Shown: positions 17,267 through 26,438, counted from the first letter of the stretch. The stretch is DNA of 64,000 bases from Anaerosphaera aminiphila DSM 21120 (GCF_900129925.1 NZ_FQXI01000001.1:1-64000); one strand, 5' to 3'. Program-made: numbers and translations. Notes: generated by a model not told the origin, from the letters alone.

Positions 17267-17898
17267 AAAATTCAATAATTATTGGAATTGCTGGTGGATC
17301 AGGATCAGGTAAGAGCACAGTTACTGATGAGTTAAAAAACTTAATAGAAGAAGACAAAGTAACTATAATAGAGCAAGATAGTTACTATAAAGACCAAAGT
17401 TCACTTCCTTACGAACAAAGAGTAAAAACAAATTATGACCATCCATTTGCCTTTGACAATGAGCTTTTAATAAAGCACTTAAAAATGTTAAAAAACAATG
17501 AGCCAATAGAAAAGCCTATATATGATTTTGAAAAACACAATAGAAAAGAAGAAACAAAACTAATAATTCCAAAGGAAGTAATTATTTTAGAAGGAATTTT
17601 AATTTTAACAGAGGAAGAAATTAGAAATTTGTTGGATATAAAAGTATTTGTAGACACTGATAGTGATGTTAGAATAATTAGAAGAATATTAAGAGATATT
17701 AAAGAAAGGGGTCGTTCTTTAGAGTCTGTAATATTACAATATATGTCAACTGTCAGACCAGCTCATTTACAATTTGTAGAGCCATCAAAAAAATATGCTG
17801 ATGTAATAATCCCAGAAGGTGGGTACAATAAAGTTGCAATAGATTTGATAAATACAAAAGTACAGGCCTTTTTAAAAGAAAAAGAAAATAATAATTGA
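17263..17898 (+). CDS. udk: Uridine kinase
   Basis: A 211-residue uridine/cytidine kinase that phosphorylates salvaged uridine. P-loop GGSGSGKST near residues 11-19, the substrate-binding DSYYKDQ, and the lid region [13 protein letters not shown] with [17 protein letters not shown] are all present. It ends the trmR-trhP-udk operon. Its stop codon lies inside the -35 hexamer of the infC promoter, leaving no terminator between the two units. Confidence 0.96.
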   Translation: MKNSIIIGIAGGSGSGKSTVTDELKNLIEEDKVTIIEQDSYYKDQSSLPYEQRVKTNYDHPFAFDNELLIKHLKMLKNNEPIEKPIYDFEKHNRKEETKLIIPKEVIILEGILILTEEEIRNLLDIKVFVDTDSDVRIIRRILRDIKERGRSLESVILQYMSTVRPAHLQFVEPSKKYADVIIPEGGYNKVAIDLINTKVQAFLKEKENNN

Positions 17899-17923
17899 CA
17901 ATACTTGTGATTGATAGTATACT
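17895..17923 (+). promoter_or_regulatory. Strong sigma-A promoter of infC-rpmI-rplT
   Basis: TTGACA at 17895-17900, a 17-base spacer, and TATACT at 17918-17923. This is the best vegetative promoter in the window. It overlaps the udk stop codon. Confidence 0.85.
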
Positions 17924-17929
17924 TAACGT

Positions 17930-18035
17930 TGTTAAAGAAGAAGTCCGCTTCTCACCTTATTCTTAAGTTATAGGGTTAGTTTAGAATATGCAAAGTTATA
18001 TTTGTATTCTTGCGGGCTTTTGCTCGCTTTTTTTA
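17930..18035 (+). promoter_or_regulatory. infC leader with intrinsic attenuator (L20-leader type)
   Basis: About 125 untranslated bases separate the predicted transcription start from infC. The leader ends with GCGGGC, TTTT, GCTCGC and seven T at about 18013-18034, a terminator upstream of the coding region. In Bacillus such leaders are bound by ribosomal protein L20, which promotes termination and so controls infC-rpmI-rplT. The gene order here is the same. The antiterminator fold was not resolved by eye. Confidence 0.7.
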
Positions 18036-18057
18036 ATTTATATGGAGGTGCTTAGAA

Positions 18058-18570
18058 ATTAAAGAACTTCAAATCAATGAAGAGATAAGAGAAAAGGAAG
18101 TTAGATTGATTGATGCTGAGGGAAATCAGGTAGGTGTAGTTTCAAAAATTCAAGCTTTAAAGATGGCTGAAGAAAGTAAACTAGATCTTGTAAATATTTC
18201 TCCAAATGCAAAACCACCTGTATGTCGTATTATGGACTATGGCAAATATAGGTATGAGATGATAAAAAAGGAAAAAGAATCAAAAAAGAAACAAAAAGTA
18301 ATAAATATAAAGGAATTACGTCTAACTCCTAATATAGAGGCTCACGATTTAAATACAAAGGCTAATAAAGCTATTGAATTTTTAGATAACGGAGATAGAG
18401 TGAAGGTTTCAGTTAGGTTCAGAGGAAGAGAAATGGGTCATACTGATATCGGAAAAGATGTACTCAATGAATTTACTGAATTGATTTCTGAGCACGGAAT
18501 AGTTGATAAAAAGCCTAAGTTAGAAGGTAGAAATATGTCTATGTTTTTATCTCCTAAGACAGATAAATAA
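18058..18570 (+). CDS. infC: Translation initiation factor IF-3, AUU start
   Basis: A 170-residue IF-3. The N-domain reads [18 protein letters not shown], the linker region follows, and the C-domain carries [18 protein letters not shown]. The start is the ATT at 18058: no ATG, GTG or TTG exists between it and the in-frame stop at 18034-18036, the homologous N-terminus begins exactly here, and GGAGGTG lies at 18044-18050. AUU starts on infC allow IF-3 to repress its own translation, as known from E. coli. A TTG at 18106 would delete conserved residues. Confidence 0.93.
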   Translation: MKELQINEEIREKEVRLIDAEGNQVGVVSKIQALKMAEESKLDLVNISPNAKPPVCRIMDYGKYRYEMIKKEKESKKKQKVINIKELRLTPNIEAHDLNTKANKAIEFLDNGDRVKVSVRFRGREMGHTDIGKDVLNEFTELISEHGIVDKKPKLEGRNMSMFLSPKTDK

Positions 18571-18581
18571 GGAGGATTATT

Positions 18582-18773
18582 ATGGGTAAAATGAAGACTC
18601 ACAGAGCGTCTGCTAAAAGATTTAAAAGAACAGGTTCAGGTAAGATTAAAAGATTTTCAGCATATAAAAGTCATTTAACTGGTAAAAAAAGTCCAAAGAG
18701 AATTAGAAAACTTAGAAAAGCTTCTTTAGTGAGCACAGGCGACCAAAGAAGAATAAATAAAATGATTCCATAG
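18582..18773 (+). CDS. rpmI: Ribosomal protein bL35
   Basis: A 63-residue, lysine/arginine-rich protein with the L35 hallmarks [20 protein letters not shown] and [21 protein letters not shown] component of the 50S subunit. AAGGAGG precedes its ATG. It lies 11 bases after infC and 16 before rplT in the universal infC-rpmI-rplT order. Confidence 0.97.
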   Translation: MGKMKTHRASAKRFKRTGSGKIKRFSAYKSHLTGKKSPKRIRKLRKASLVSTGDQRRINKMIP

Positions 18774-18789
18774 TAGGAGGGTATAATAA

Positions 18790-19140
18790 ATGGCTAGAAT
18801 AAAAAGAGCAGTTAATGCTAAGAAAAAACATAATAAAATATTAAAACAAGCTAAGGGATATTTTGGTGCTAAATCAAAGTTATTTAGACCTGCTAATCAA
18901 GCAGTAATGAAATCACTAAACTATTCTTATATAGGTAGAAAACATAGAAAAAGAGATTTTAGAAGACTTTGGATCACTAGAATCAACGCAGCAACAAGAG
19001 AAAACGGAATGAGCTATTCTAAATTTATAAACGGGCTAAAAAAAGCAAACGTTGAAGTTAATAGAAAAATGCTTTCTGAAATGGCAATAAATGATCCTAA
19101 GGGATTTTCACAATTAGTAGAAATTGCAAAAGGTAATTAA
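18790..19140 (+). CDS. rplT: Ribosomal protein bL20
   Basis: A 116-residue L20, needed early in 50S assembly and, in Bacillus, the repressor that binds the infC leader. The sequence has [40 protein letters not shown] and [19 protein letters not shown]. Length is normal and GGAGGG precedes the ATG. A UUCG-looped terminator follows, closing the operon. Confidence 0.97.
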   Translation: MARIKRAVNAKKKHNKILKQAKGYFGAKSKLFRPANQAVMKSLNYSYIGRKHRKRDFRRLWITRINAATRENGMSYSKFINGLKKANVEVNRKMLSEMAINDPKGFSQLVEIAKGN

Positions 19141-19152
19141 ATAATATATCGG

Positions 19153-19176
19153 GTTCCTTCGGGAACTTTCTTTTTT
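19153..19176 (+). terminator. Terminator after rplT
   Basis: GTTCC, TTCG tetraloop, GGAAC, followed by TTTCTTTTTT. The T-run reaches the ribosome site of the next gene. Confidence 0.85.
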
Positions 19177-19189
19177 GGAGATAATTTCG

Positions 19190-20542
19190 ATGAAATCTAA
19201 AATGAAAGCAAAGATTTTAAATCTTTCAAAAAATCCCCCGTTGCTTCTGTGTCTATCTTTTGCAGGGGTGATTTTATTTGGTGCATTATTGCTAAACCTT
19301 CCTATTGCAAGTAATAATGGTAATTCTATAGGTTTTGTTGATGCTTTGTTTACATCAAGTTCAGCAACAGGTGTCAATGGTCTAGTAGTCGTAAATACAG
19401 CAGAATACTGGACACTTTTTGGGAAAGTAGTGATACTTTTATTAATCCAAATTGGTGGATTAGGTACTATGGTTGCATTTTCTCTATTGGCAATGCTATT
19501 TAGAAAAAAAATCGGTGTAAAAGAAAGACTATTGATAAGCGAACAACTTAGTAGTGGCTCAATGAGTGGAGTTGTGAAGTTATCAAAATATGTAATAAGT
19601 GTGAGCTTTGCTATAGAATTTGTGGGAGCCTTACTGTTAATGACTAGATTTATTCCGGATTACGGAGTAAAAAAGGGAATATGGTATAGTGTTTTTCATT
19701 CGATTTCAGCTTTTTGTAATGCTGGGTTTGATATAACGGGAGATTCTATGGCATCATATAGTACAGATTTAATTGTCTCAGGTACAATTATGGCCTTAGT
19801 AATTTTAGGAGGTCTGGGATTTGTCGTATATTTAGATATGTTCAAAAAAAGACAATTTAGAAAATTTTCAGTTCACACAAAAATAGTTTTAGTTATGACA
19901 ATAAGTTTGTTATTAATTGGAACAGTATTTATATTTATACTAGAATCTTCAAATCCGGAGACTATTCAAAACTATTCTTTTGGTGAAAAACTTTTAATAT
20001 CGGCATTCCAATCTACAATCACTAGAACGGCGGGTTTTTATTCTGTAGACATAGGTAAACTTAGAGATTCTACAGCATTTTTAATGATTATATTAATGTT
20101 TATTGGTGGTTCTTCAGCTTCAACAGCAGGAGGATTAAAAACCACTACAATAGGTGTTATAATATTTTCAACTATATCAATGGTAAGGGGACAAAGAGAA
20201 GCAGTTGCTTTTAAAAAGACCATTCCTGTTAATATAGTTTTAAAATGTTTAAGTATGATATTTATTTGTTTAAGTTTGGTTATTGTAATAGCTTTTAGTT
20301 TATCTATAATAGAAACGGGAAAATTTGACTTTGAAGATATTTTATTTGAGACAACTTCAGCCTTTGGAACCGTTGGACTTACTAGGGGCATAACAGACAA
20401 ACTTACAGACTTATCAAAATTATTAATCTCATTGACAATGTTTATGGGAAGAGTTGGGCCTACTACACTTGCCATAGGACTTATGCGCAAGAAAAAAACT
20501 TCGAATATTAAATATTCTGAAGGAAATGTAATAGTAGGTTAA
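19190..20542 (+). CDS. ktrB: Ktr/Trk-type potassium uptake membrane subunit
   Basis: A 450-residue K+ translocating subunit. Four selectivity-filter loops with their glycines are visible: SSATGVNGL, SAFCNAGFD, TRTAGFYS and SAFGTVGLT, each flanked by membrane helices, ten or so in total. The partner is a single-RCK regulator, which indicates a Ktr system rather than Trk. The ATG at 19190 is chosen over an upstream TTG because GGAG sits nine bases before it. K+ uptake is usually sodium-coupled in this family. Confidence 0.9.
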   Translation: MKSKMKAKILNLSKNPPLLLCLSFAGVILFGALLLNLPIASNNGNSIGFVDALFTSSSATGVNGLVVVNTAEYWTLFGKVVILLLIQIGGLGTMVAFSLLAMLFRKKIGVKERLLISEQLSSGSMSGVVKLSKYVISVSFAIEFVGALLLMTRFIPDYGVKKGIWYSVFHSISAFCNAGFDITGDSMASYSTDLIVSGTIMALVILGGLGFVVYLDMFKKRQFRKFSVHTKIVLVMTISLLLIGTVFIFILESSNPETIQNYSFGEKLLISAFQSTITRTAGFYSVDIGKLRDSTAFLMIILMFIGGSSASTAGGLKTTTIGVIIFSTISMVRGQREAVAFKKTIPVNIVLKCLSMIFICLSLVIVIAFSLSIIETGKFDFEDILFETTSAFGTVGLTRGITDKLTDLSKLLISLTMFMGRVGPTTLAIGLMRKKKTSNIKYSEGNVIVG

Positions 20543-20552
20543 GGAGGATATT

Positions 20553-21200
20553 ATGAAATCATTTATTGTTTTTGGCTGTGGAAGATTTGGTTCTACTGTA
20601 GCTACAACTCTTGCAGAATTAGGTAATGATGTTTTGGCTATAGATGTAGATTTTGATAAAGTTCAATCTATTTCAGATGAAGTTACAGCTGCAGTACAAT
20701 GTGATGTGCTTGATGAGAATGCAACTAAGGATTTGGGGCTTAAAAATTTTGATATAGCTGTAGTGGCTATAGGTACAAATTTAGAAGCTGCCATTATGGC
20801 GACTATAATTTCTAAAGAAGCGGGTATTGACTATATAGTGGCAAAAGCCAATGGGCTTAGACATGGTAGTATACTTGAGAAAGTTGGAGCACATAAAATT
20901 ATATATCCTGAAATTGACATGGGTTTTAAAGTTGCCCATAATTTAACATCAAACAATATATTAGATTATATTCAACTATCTCCTGATTTCTCTATAGCAG
21001 AGATTAAAGTAGTCCCTGAGTGGATAAATAAGAGTATAGATGAAGTGCAATTTAGAAAACTTTACAATGTCACTATACTTGGCATAGAAAGCCAAGAAAA
21101 ATTAGAAATATCGCCTTCTTCTAAAAGAGTTCTATTAAAAGATGATATCCTAGTATTACTTGGAAGTACCACCGATATTCAAAAGATAGAAAAAATGTAA
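20553..21200 (+). CDS. ktrA: Ktr/Trk potassium uptake regulatory subunit (RCK)
   Basis: A 215-residue cytoplasmic gating protein. The Rossmann motif GCGRFGSTVATTL is at residues 5-17, the acidic residues that bind the nucleotide ribose follow in AIDVDFDKV, and a TrkA_C domain covers about 135-215. A single RCK unit of this size is typical of KtrA, whereas TrkA has two. It follows ktrB by ten bases with AAGGAGG upstream. ATP/ADP or c-di-AMP control is known in the family but not visible here. Confidence 0.92.
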   Translation: MKSFIVFGCGRFGSTVATTLAELGNDVLAIDVDFDKVQSISDEVTAAVQCDVLDENATKDLGLKNFDIAVVAIGTNLEAAIMATIISKEAGIDYIVAKANGLRHGSILEKVGAHKIIYPEIDMGFKVAHNLTSNNILDYIQLSPDFSIAEIKVVPEWINKSIDEVQFRKLYNVTILGIESQEKLEISPSSKRVLLKDDILVLLGSTTDIQKIEKM

Positions 21201-21248
21201 ATAATTTTTATATTTTTGGGTATTAATAAATGTGAAGTAGGTGATAAT

Positions 21249-21683
21249 TTGATTACTATTGAAAAAATTGATTATGTAATGAATGTAACCAGTACGTCAT
21301 ATGAAGTAGTTAGAAAAGCTCTACTTGATTCTGATGGAGATGTGGACAAGGCAATTCAAATTATAAATTCTTCTTTAATTGTATTTGAAGAAGATAAAAA
21401 AGAGAAAGATTCTATTGACTTTAATGACATAAAAAATGCCATTAAGGAAATTTGGGAACTTGGAAATACAAGCAGATTGTCTGTTGAAAAAGATTCAGAA
21501 GTTCTGCTAAATATTTCTCTTACAGTATCAGCTATAGGAATGATAATAGCTCCTGTGGCAGCACTACTAGGTGTAGGGCTTATGAGTACTGACTTATTAG
21601 GAGAATATGTATTTAAAATTACAATGGCATCAGGTGAAGTTATAGACGTTAAAGAATATATATTAAGTAAGACAAGACGCTAA
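21249..21683 (+). CDS. DUF4342 protein with N-terminal UBA-like helical domain
   Basis: About 144 residues. The first 45 (EKIDYVMNVTSTSYEVVRKA, then LLDSDGDVDKAIQII) look like a UBA/TS-N three-helix fold as in EF-Ts and NAC. The C-terminal part has one hydrophobic segment (TVSAIGMIIAPVAALLGVG) flanked by a beta-rich DUF4342 region. Start: TTG at 21249 with AGGTGAT upstream; an alternative TTG at 21216 has no site. Function is unknown. It follows ktrA and could be co-transcribed with it. Confidence 0.75.
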   Translation: MITIEKIDYVMNVTSTSYEVVRKALLDSDGDVDKAIQIINSSLIVFEEDKKEKDSIDFNDIKNAIKEIWELGNTSRLSVEKDSEVLLNISLTVSAIGMIIAPVAALLGVGLMSTDLLGEYVFKITMASGEVIDVKEYILSKTRR

Positions 21684-21694
21684 TTTATTATTTA

Positions 21695-21723
21695 TTGTAA
21701 TAGTATAAATATTATGATAAACT
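21695..21723 (+). promoter_or_regulatory. Probable rpmE promoter
   Basis: TTGTAA at 21695-21700, a 17-base spacer and TAAACT at 21718-21723, about 30 bases before the rpmE start. Confidence 0.45.
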
Positions 21724-21754
21724 AAAATAGTTATAGACAAAGGAGTTGTGTAAA

Positions 21755-21961
21755 ATGAAAAAAGGAATTCATCCAGAATATAAAGAAGCAACTGTTACTT
21801 GTGCTTCTTGTGGAACCACATTTAAAACAGGATCAGTTAAAGAAGAGTTAAAAGTTGAAATCTGCTCTGAATGTCATCCGTTCTTCACAGGAAAACAAAA
21901 ATTCACTGACCATGGCGGACGTATTGAAAGATTCAATAAGAAATATCAAAGAAACGATTAA
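21755..21961 (+). CDS. rpmE: Ribosomal protein bL31 (zinc-binding form)
   Basis: A 68-residue 50S protein. The CxxC pairs CASC and CSEC (the latter in [15 protein letters not shown]) show the zinc-containing C+ form, not the zinc-free paralogue induced under zinc starvation. The ATG at 21755 is used because AAGGAG precedes it and [16 protein letters not shown] is the standard N-terminus; a frame three codons longer lacks support. A strong hairpin follows the stop at once. Confidence 0.96.
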   Translation: MKKGIHPEYKEATVTCASCGTTFKTGSVKEELKVEICSECHPFFTGKQKFTDHGGRIERFNKKYQRND

Positions 21962-21987
21962 TGGTTAGCATGGGCTAACCATTTTTC
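21962..21987 (+). terminator. Terminator after rpmE
   Basis: TGGTTAGC, ATGG, GCTAACCA, TTTTTC: an eight-base-pair stem starting directly after the stop codon. Confidence 0.9.
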
Positions 21988-22000
21988 TTTAAGGAGTATT

Positions 22001-22954
22001 ATGAACAACAATATAAAAAAGTCATTTAAAACTTCAATAGGCGGTCAAGCATTAATAGAGGGCGTTATGATGAAAGGTCCTTCTAAAATTGCTATAGCTG
22101 TCAGAAAACCTGATAATGATATAGAACTTAAAGTTGAAAAAGTAAATGACCTATCAAAAAAATATAAAATATTAGATTTTCCAATTATTAGAGGTGCATA
22201 TAAATTAATAGATTCAATGGTAGTTGGAATAAATTCTCTAATGTATGCAGCTTCTTTTTGGGAAGACGAAGAACAAGAAGAAACAAGTAAAGATAAAGAG
22301 GGAATACTAAATAAAATATTTAAAGATAAAAGTGAAAGTGTTGAAATGGCAATAATAATACTATTTTCATTTGCTATTGCAGCGCTGTTATTTATGATTT
22401 TACCTAGTATAGTTGCTGGATTTTTAACAAAGTATACTGATTCGTCACTAATATTAAATTTAGTAGAGGGATTATTAAGACTTTCAGTTTTTGGAATTTA
22501 TCTATACTATGTTTCAAAAGTAGATGATATTAGAAGAGTGTTTGAATATCATGGGAGTGAACATAAGTCAATACACTGTTATGAAGCAGGAGATGAATTG
22601 ACAGTTGAAAATGTACGAAAGTATCCAATGGTTCATCCAAGATGTGGAACAAGCTTTTTATTTATGGTAATGATTATAAGCATTTTAGTTTTATCTTTTT
22701 TTGGATGGCCTAGTCCTATAATGAGAATGTTAAGTAGAATTGTTGCGCTTCCATTTATTGCTGGTATAGCCTATGAGGTAAATAGAATTATAGGCAAAAG
22801 TGATTTAAAAATTTGTAAGATAATGACAATTCCTGGACTTAAAATTCAAGAGTATGTAACGGTTAGAGAACCAGACGATTCAATGATAGAGGTTGCCTTA
22901 GAAAGCTTAAAAGCTGTTTTACCAGAAGATGGAGAAAGTGATCTATGGGCATAG
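22001..22954 (+). CDS. DUF1385 membrane protein
   Basis: A 317-residue protein of the DUF1385 family. It has the N-terminal GGQALIEGVMMKGPSKIAIA block, two or three hydrophobic segments (about 113-140, 148-168 and 220-245), and the conserved EYHGSEHKSIHCYE with histidines and the MVHPRCGTSFLFMV motif, which suggest a metal site near the membrane. Function is unknown. In Clostridia it is usually next to rpmE, prmC and prfA, exactly as here. AAGGAG precedes the start; the end overlaps prmC by ten bases. Confidence 0.88.
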   Translation: MNNNIKKSFKTSIGGQALIEGVMMKGPSKIAIAVRKPDNDIELKVEKVNDLSKKYKILDFPIIRGAYKLIDSMVVGINSLMYAASFWEDEEQEETSKDKEGILNKIFKDKSESVEMAIIILFSFAIAALLFMILPSIVAGFLTKYTDSSLILNLVEGLLRLSVFGIYLYYVSKVDDIRRVFEYHGSEHKSIHCYEAGDELTVENVRKYPMVHPRCGTSFLFMVMIISILVLSFFGWPSPIMRMLSRIVALPFIAGIAYEVNRIIGKSDLKICKIMTIPGLKIQEYVTVREPDDSMIEVALESLKAVLPEDGESDLWA

Positions 22955-23778
22955 TAGAGGCATTGCAAAAAGGGTTAAATTATTTAGAGAAATCTGAATA
23001 TACTAACCCTTTTTTAGAGACTAAGTTAATATTAGAATACTTACTGGAAAAAGATAGTTCTTACTTTGTATCACATGGTGATGAAGAGCTAGATAGAGAA
23101 GTTGAAGATAGATATTTTGAAATTTTAAGACGTAGAAAATTAGGAGAACCTCTACAATATATAATAGGTGAAGTAAATTTCTATGGACACAAGTTCTTAG
23201 TAGATAAAGGTGTATTAATTCCAAGAAATGACACTGAAAAAAGTGTGGAAGTTTTAATATCTCTCTTTGAAGAAAATAATGTTAAAAATTTTTTAGAAAT
23301 TGGTTGTGGTACAGGTGTTGTTTCAATAACAATGGCACTTAAATATAAATTTTGTAAATTTACAAGTGTAGACATTTCCGAAAGTGCTCTAAAAAACACT
23401 TTAAAGAATATAAAACTACACAAAGTAGAAAATATAAATTTATTAAAGAGTGATTTATATTCAAATGTAAATGGACACTATGATATAATTTATTCAAATC
23501 CTCCATATATAAAGAGTTGTGATATAGAAAACCTTCAAGAAGAGGTCAGACATTTTGAACCCTTAAATGCTCTAGATGGAGGAACAGATGGGTTGGACTT
23601 TTATAGAAATATTGTAAGAGATGCTGAGAAATATTTAAAAAAAAGAGGGGTTTTAGTATTTGAAATAGGTTACAACCAAGCAGATGATTTAAAAAAAATT
23701 TTGGCTGGATACGATGTCGATGTATATAGAGATTTATCTGGAAATGACAGAGTTGTAGTGGCTAGTAAAGGAGTTTAG
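22945..23778 (+). CDS. prmC: Release factor glutamine methyltransferase PrmC
   Basis: A 277-residue SAM-dependent methyltransferase that methylates the glutamine of the GGQ motif in release factors. The helical N-domain has [15 protein letters not shown], the SAM motif is [16 protein letters not shown] near 115, and the catalytic NPPY lies in [11 protein letters not shown] near 185. Its substrate PrfA is encoded next, one base downstream. Start ATG lies inside the DUF1385 gene, so translation is likely coupled. Confidence 0.95.
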   Translation: MGIVEALQKGLNYLEKSEYTNPFLETKLILEYLLEKDSSYFVSHGDEELDREVEDRYFEILRRRKLGEPLQYIIGEVNFYGHKFLVDKGVLIPRNDTEKSVEVLISLFEENNVKNFLEIGCGTGVVSITMALKYKFCKFTSVDISESALKNTLKNIKLHKVENINLLKSDLYSNVNGHYDIIYSNPPYIKSCDIENLQEEVRHFEPLNALDGGTDGLDFYRNIVRDAEKYLKKRGVLVFEIGYNQADDLKKILAGYDVDVYRDLSGNDRVVVASKGV

Positions 23779-23779
23779 T

Positions 23780-24856
23780 ATGTACGAAAATATACAAGTA
23801 TTTGAGGATAAGTATGAAGAGCTTGAAAAACAGTTAATGGACATAAATGTAATTAACGATTCAAAATTATATCAAAAAATTGCAATTGAACATGCTGAAA
23901 TAGAGCCCATTGTTTCAAAATATAGAGAATTAAAAAACATACACAATAGTTTAAATGGCAATAAGGAACTTTTAACTGAAAAATTAGATGATGATTTAAA
24001 AGAATTAGTAAAAGAAGAAATTAAAGAAGATGAAGAAAACTTAGAAAAAATTGAAGAAGAATTGAGATTTTTATTAATACCTAAAGATCCCAATGACAAT
24101 AAAAATGTTATTGTAGAAATAAGAGCCGGAGCTGGTGGAGATGAAGCAGCACTTTTTGTCGGAGTTTTATTTAGACAATATGTTAGATATGCAGAGAGAA
24201 AAAACTGGAAAGTTAATATACTAAATACCAATGAAATAGGAATAGGTGGCTATAAAGAAGTGATTTTTATGATTATAGGAAAGGGAGCTTATTCCAGATT
24301 AAAATATGAATCCGGTGTACACAGAGTTCAAAGAGTTCCAGAGACTGAGAGCTCAGGTAGAATTCATACGTCAACTGTCACTGTAGCAGTATTGCCAGAA
24401 GCTGAAGATGTTGAAGTGGATGTTGATCCAACTGAACTTAAATTTGATGTATATAGGTCGTCAGGAGCAGGTGGACAGCATGTTAATACTACAGACTCTG
24501 CAGTTAGAATTACTCATATTCCAACGGGAATAGTAGTTCAGTGTCAAAATGAAAGATCTCAAATTCAAAATAGAGAACAGGCTTTAAAAATATTAAAGAC
24601 AAAATTATATGATGAAAAATTACAAGAACAAAATAAAGTCCTATCAGATCAAAAAAAATCACAAGTTGGAACTGGAGATAGGTCGGAGAGAATAAGAACT
24701 TACAATTATCCTCAAGGTAGAGTTACTGACCATAGAGTTGGGCTAACTCTTCACAAAATAGATGCTATAACAGATGGGGAGTTAGATGAAATTATAGATA
24801 CTTTAATAGCAAGTGATCAAGCTGATAAAATTGAAAATGCAGATAGTAATAATTAA
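23780..24856 (+). CDS. prfA: Peptide chain release factor 1
   Basis: A 358-residue class I release factor for UAA/UAG. GGQ is in [18 protein letters not shown], and the C-terminal [18 protein letters not shown] is diagnostic. The N-terminal coiled coil (about 5-100) is normal. The glutamine of GGQ is the PrmC target. No terminator is seen after it before the rubrerythrin promoter. Length is normal. Confidence 0.97.
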   Translation: MYENIQVFEDKYEELEKQLMDINVINDSKLYQKIAIEHAEIEPIVSKYRELKNIHNSLNGNKELLTEKLDDDLKELVKEEIKEDEENLEKIEEELRFLLIPKDPNDNKNVIVEIRAGAGGDEAALFVGVLFRQYVRYAERKNWKVNILNTNEIGIGGYKEVIFMIIGKGAYSRLKYESGVHRVQRVPETESSGRIHTSTVTVAVLPEAEDVEVDVDPTELKFDVYRSSGAGGQHVNTTDSAVRITHIPTGIVVQCQNERSQIQNREQALKILKTKLYDEKLQEQNKVLSDQKKSQVGTGDRSERIRTYNYPQGRVTDHRVGLTLHKIDAITDGELDEIIDTLIASDQADKIENADSNN

Positions 24857-24872
24857 TATAAAATAGTAAATA

Positions 24873-24901
24873 TTGATTTAATAATTAGTATTATATATAA
24901 T
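24873..24901 (+). promoter_or_regulatory. Rubrerythrin promoter
   Basis: TTGATT at 24873-24878, a 17-base spacer and TATAAT at 24896-24901. The -10 lies inside a perfect palindrome listed separately. Confidence 0.65.
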
Positions 24902-24906
24902 ACTAA
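24885..24906. promoter_or_regulatory. 22-bp perfect palindromic operator over the rubrerythrin -10
   Basis: TTAGTATTATA followed by its exact complement TATAATACTAA. It covers the spacer and -10 hexamer, an ideal repressor position. The A/T-rich TTATAAT-like arms resemble Fur-family (PerR) boxes, and rubrerythrin genes of clostridia are known PerR targets. The regulator assignment is inference. Confidence 0.55.
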
Positions 24907-24944
24907 TAGGGTGTAAATTAAAAATATATTAGGGGGTAATATTT

Positions 24945-25490
24945 ATGAATCAAATGACTAGCGATAATTTAAGATCTGCCTTTGGTGGAGAAAGTCAAGC
25001 ACATATGAGATACATTATATGGGGAGAAGAAGCAGAAAAAAGCGGATTTAAAAACGTAGCAAGATTATTCAGAGCTACTTCTGACGCTGAAGAAGTTCAT
25101 GCAAAATTACATTTCAAAGCACTAAAAGATGTAAAGGGAGATTTTCCTGTAGTATCAATGGCTGGATTTGGAATTGGAACAACTTCTGAAAACTTAGAGG
25201 GAGCTAAGGGTGGAGAAGTTTTTGAATATACTCAAATGTATCCGGCATATATTGCAGTTGCAGAAATGCAAGGTGAAGACACTGCTGTAAGGGCAATGAA
25301 ATATGCAATAGAAGCTGAAAAAGTTCATGCTGAGAGATATCAAGAAGCAAAAGATGCTGTTGATGCTGGTAATGACTTACAAGCTGAAAATATACTTCTT
25401 TGTCCAGTTTGTGGATTTATAACTTTTGATGAAACTTTGGCAGAATGTCCAATTTGTCATGCAAAAGCAAAAGTATTTGTAAAATATTAA
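24945..25490 (+). CDS. Rubrerythrin
   Basis: A 181-residue di-iron peroxidase that reduces hydrogen peroxide in anaerobes. The ferritin-like domain carries the metal residues in GESQAHMRY, DAEEVHAKLH, EMQGED and EAEKVHAERY; the C-terminal rubredoxin domain has CPVC and CPIC knuckles for one iron, about 11 residues apart. GGGGG precedes the start. It is monocistronic, with its own palindromic operator and a shared terminator downstream. Confidence 0.95.
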   Translation: MNQMTSDNLRSAFGGESQAHMRYIIWGEEAEKSGFKNVARLFRATSDAEEVHAKLHFKALKDVKGDFPVVSMAGFGIGTTSENLEGAKGGEVFEYTQMYPAYIAVAEMQGEDTAVRAMKYAIEAEKVHAERYQEAKDAVDAGNDLQAENILLCPVCGFITFDETLAECPICHAKAKVFVKY

Positions 25491-25500
25491 TAGTTAATGT

Positions 25501-25533
25501 AAAATAGCTGTCTAATTAGACAGCTATTTTTTT
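25501..25533. terminator. Bidirectional terminator between rubrerythrin and lysR-type gene
   Basis: A perfect 30-base palindrome (AAAATAGCTGTCTAA and its complement) at 25501-25530, with T-runs in both directions. It covers the last codons of the convergent LysR gene. Confidence 0.9.
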
Positions 25534-26438
25534 GATTTAACAATTGAAAATTTATTTGCAAGCTCCAGAGAATTATTTAAAATAAATTTCTTTAATTTTT
25601 TATCAGTACTTGTCATAGGAGCGCTTTTTAACCAGTGTAGACAAAGAGTTCTATAGTGTTTATTTTTTAAATTAAAAATATCAACGTCGTAATTTGCAAG
25701 CATATGAGAATTTGGGGTAATAGCAACTCCAAGTCCATTACTAACAAAGTCAGCTACCATTGAATCAGTAGGTGCATAGTACAAAATATTTGGATTAAAA
25801 TCATAAGATGCAAATATTTTTGTAATTGTTTTATACATAGAAAAAGTCTTATCATAAGTAATAAAGTCTTCATCTTTAAATGCTGAAAAATCATCAATAT
25901 CTTCTTCAATGGAGTATTTATTTTTAGGTGCAATTAGTACGAATTCTTCTTTAAAGAGAGGATAGGATAGAATTTCAGGATCATCAACTCGTATTGCAAA
26001 TCCCATAAATACTTTTCCCAATTTCATATTTTGTATCATTTCAGCTGTATCCATTTGCAATAGTTCGAAATTTATATTTTCACCTTTGTTTTCTTCATTA
26101 AAAGTGGCTAACATAAGTGGTAAAAATCCTAAACTCATTGATGCAACACAGGCGATTTTAGCCGAACTACTTATTTTAAATTTTAAATCGTTCATTTCAC
26201 TTAGTGCATTTTCATAAGTATTTAAAATATTATTTGTATAGTCTAAAAAAATAGTTCCATATTTAGTTAATTTTATATTCCTTCCAACTTTTTGAAATAA
26301 GGGAAGGCCGATTTCATTTTCAATGGTGGTAATAGCATAGTTAATACTTGAGGTAGAAGTTAGTTGTTCATCTGCAGCAATTGAGTAGTGTTCGTATTTA
26401 GCAAGAGATTGAAAATAATATAAATGTTGAATATTCAT
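25524..26438 (-). CDS. LysR-family transcription regulator of the catabolic island
   Basis: A 304-residue LysR regulator: winged HTH at residues 1-60 (YFQSLAKYEHYSIAADEQL and PLFQKVGRNIKLTKYG), then a two-lobed effector domain from about 90. The start is the second ATG of the frame (26436-26438) because GGAGG lies just before it; the first ATG overlaps that site. It is divergent from the aldehyde dehydrogenase gene across a 339-base gap, the classic arrangement for a LysR activator sensing a substrate or intermediate of the adjacent pathway. The effector cannot be predicted. Confidence 0.9.
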   Translation of the reverse strand: MNIQHLYYFQSLAKYEHYSIAADEQLTSTSSINYAITTIENEIGLPLFQKVGRNIKLTKYGTIFLDYTNNILNTYENALSEMNDLKFKISSSAKIACVASMSLGFLPLMLATFNEENKGENINFELLQMDTAEMIQNMKLGKVFMGFAIRVDDPEILSYPLFKEEFVLIAPKNKYSIEEDIDDFSAFKDEDFITYDKTFSMYKTITKIFASYDFNPNILYYAPTDSMVADFVSNGLGVAITPNSHMLANYDVDIFNLKNKHYRTLCLHWLKSAPMTSTDKKLKKFILNNSLELANKFSIVKSKK

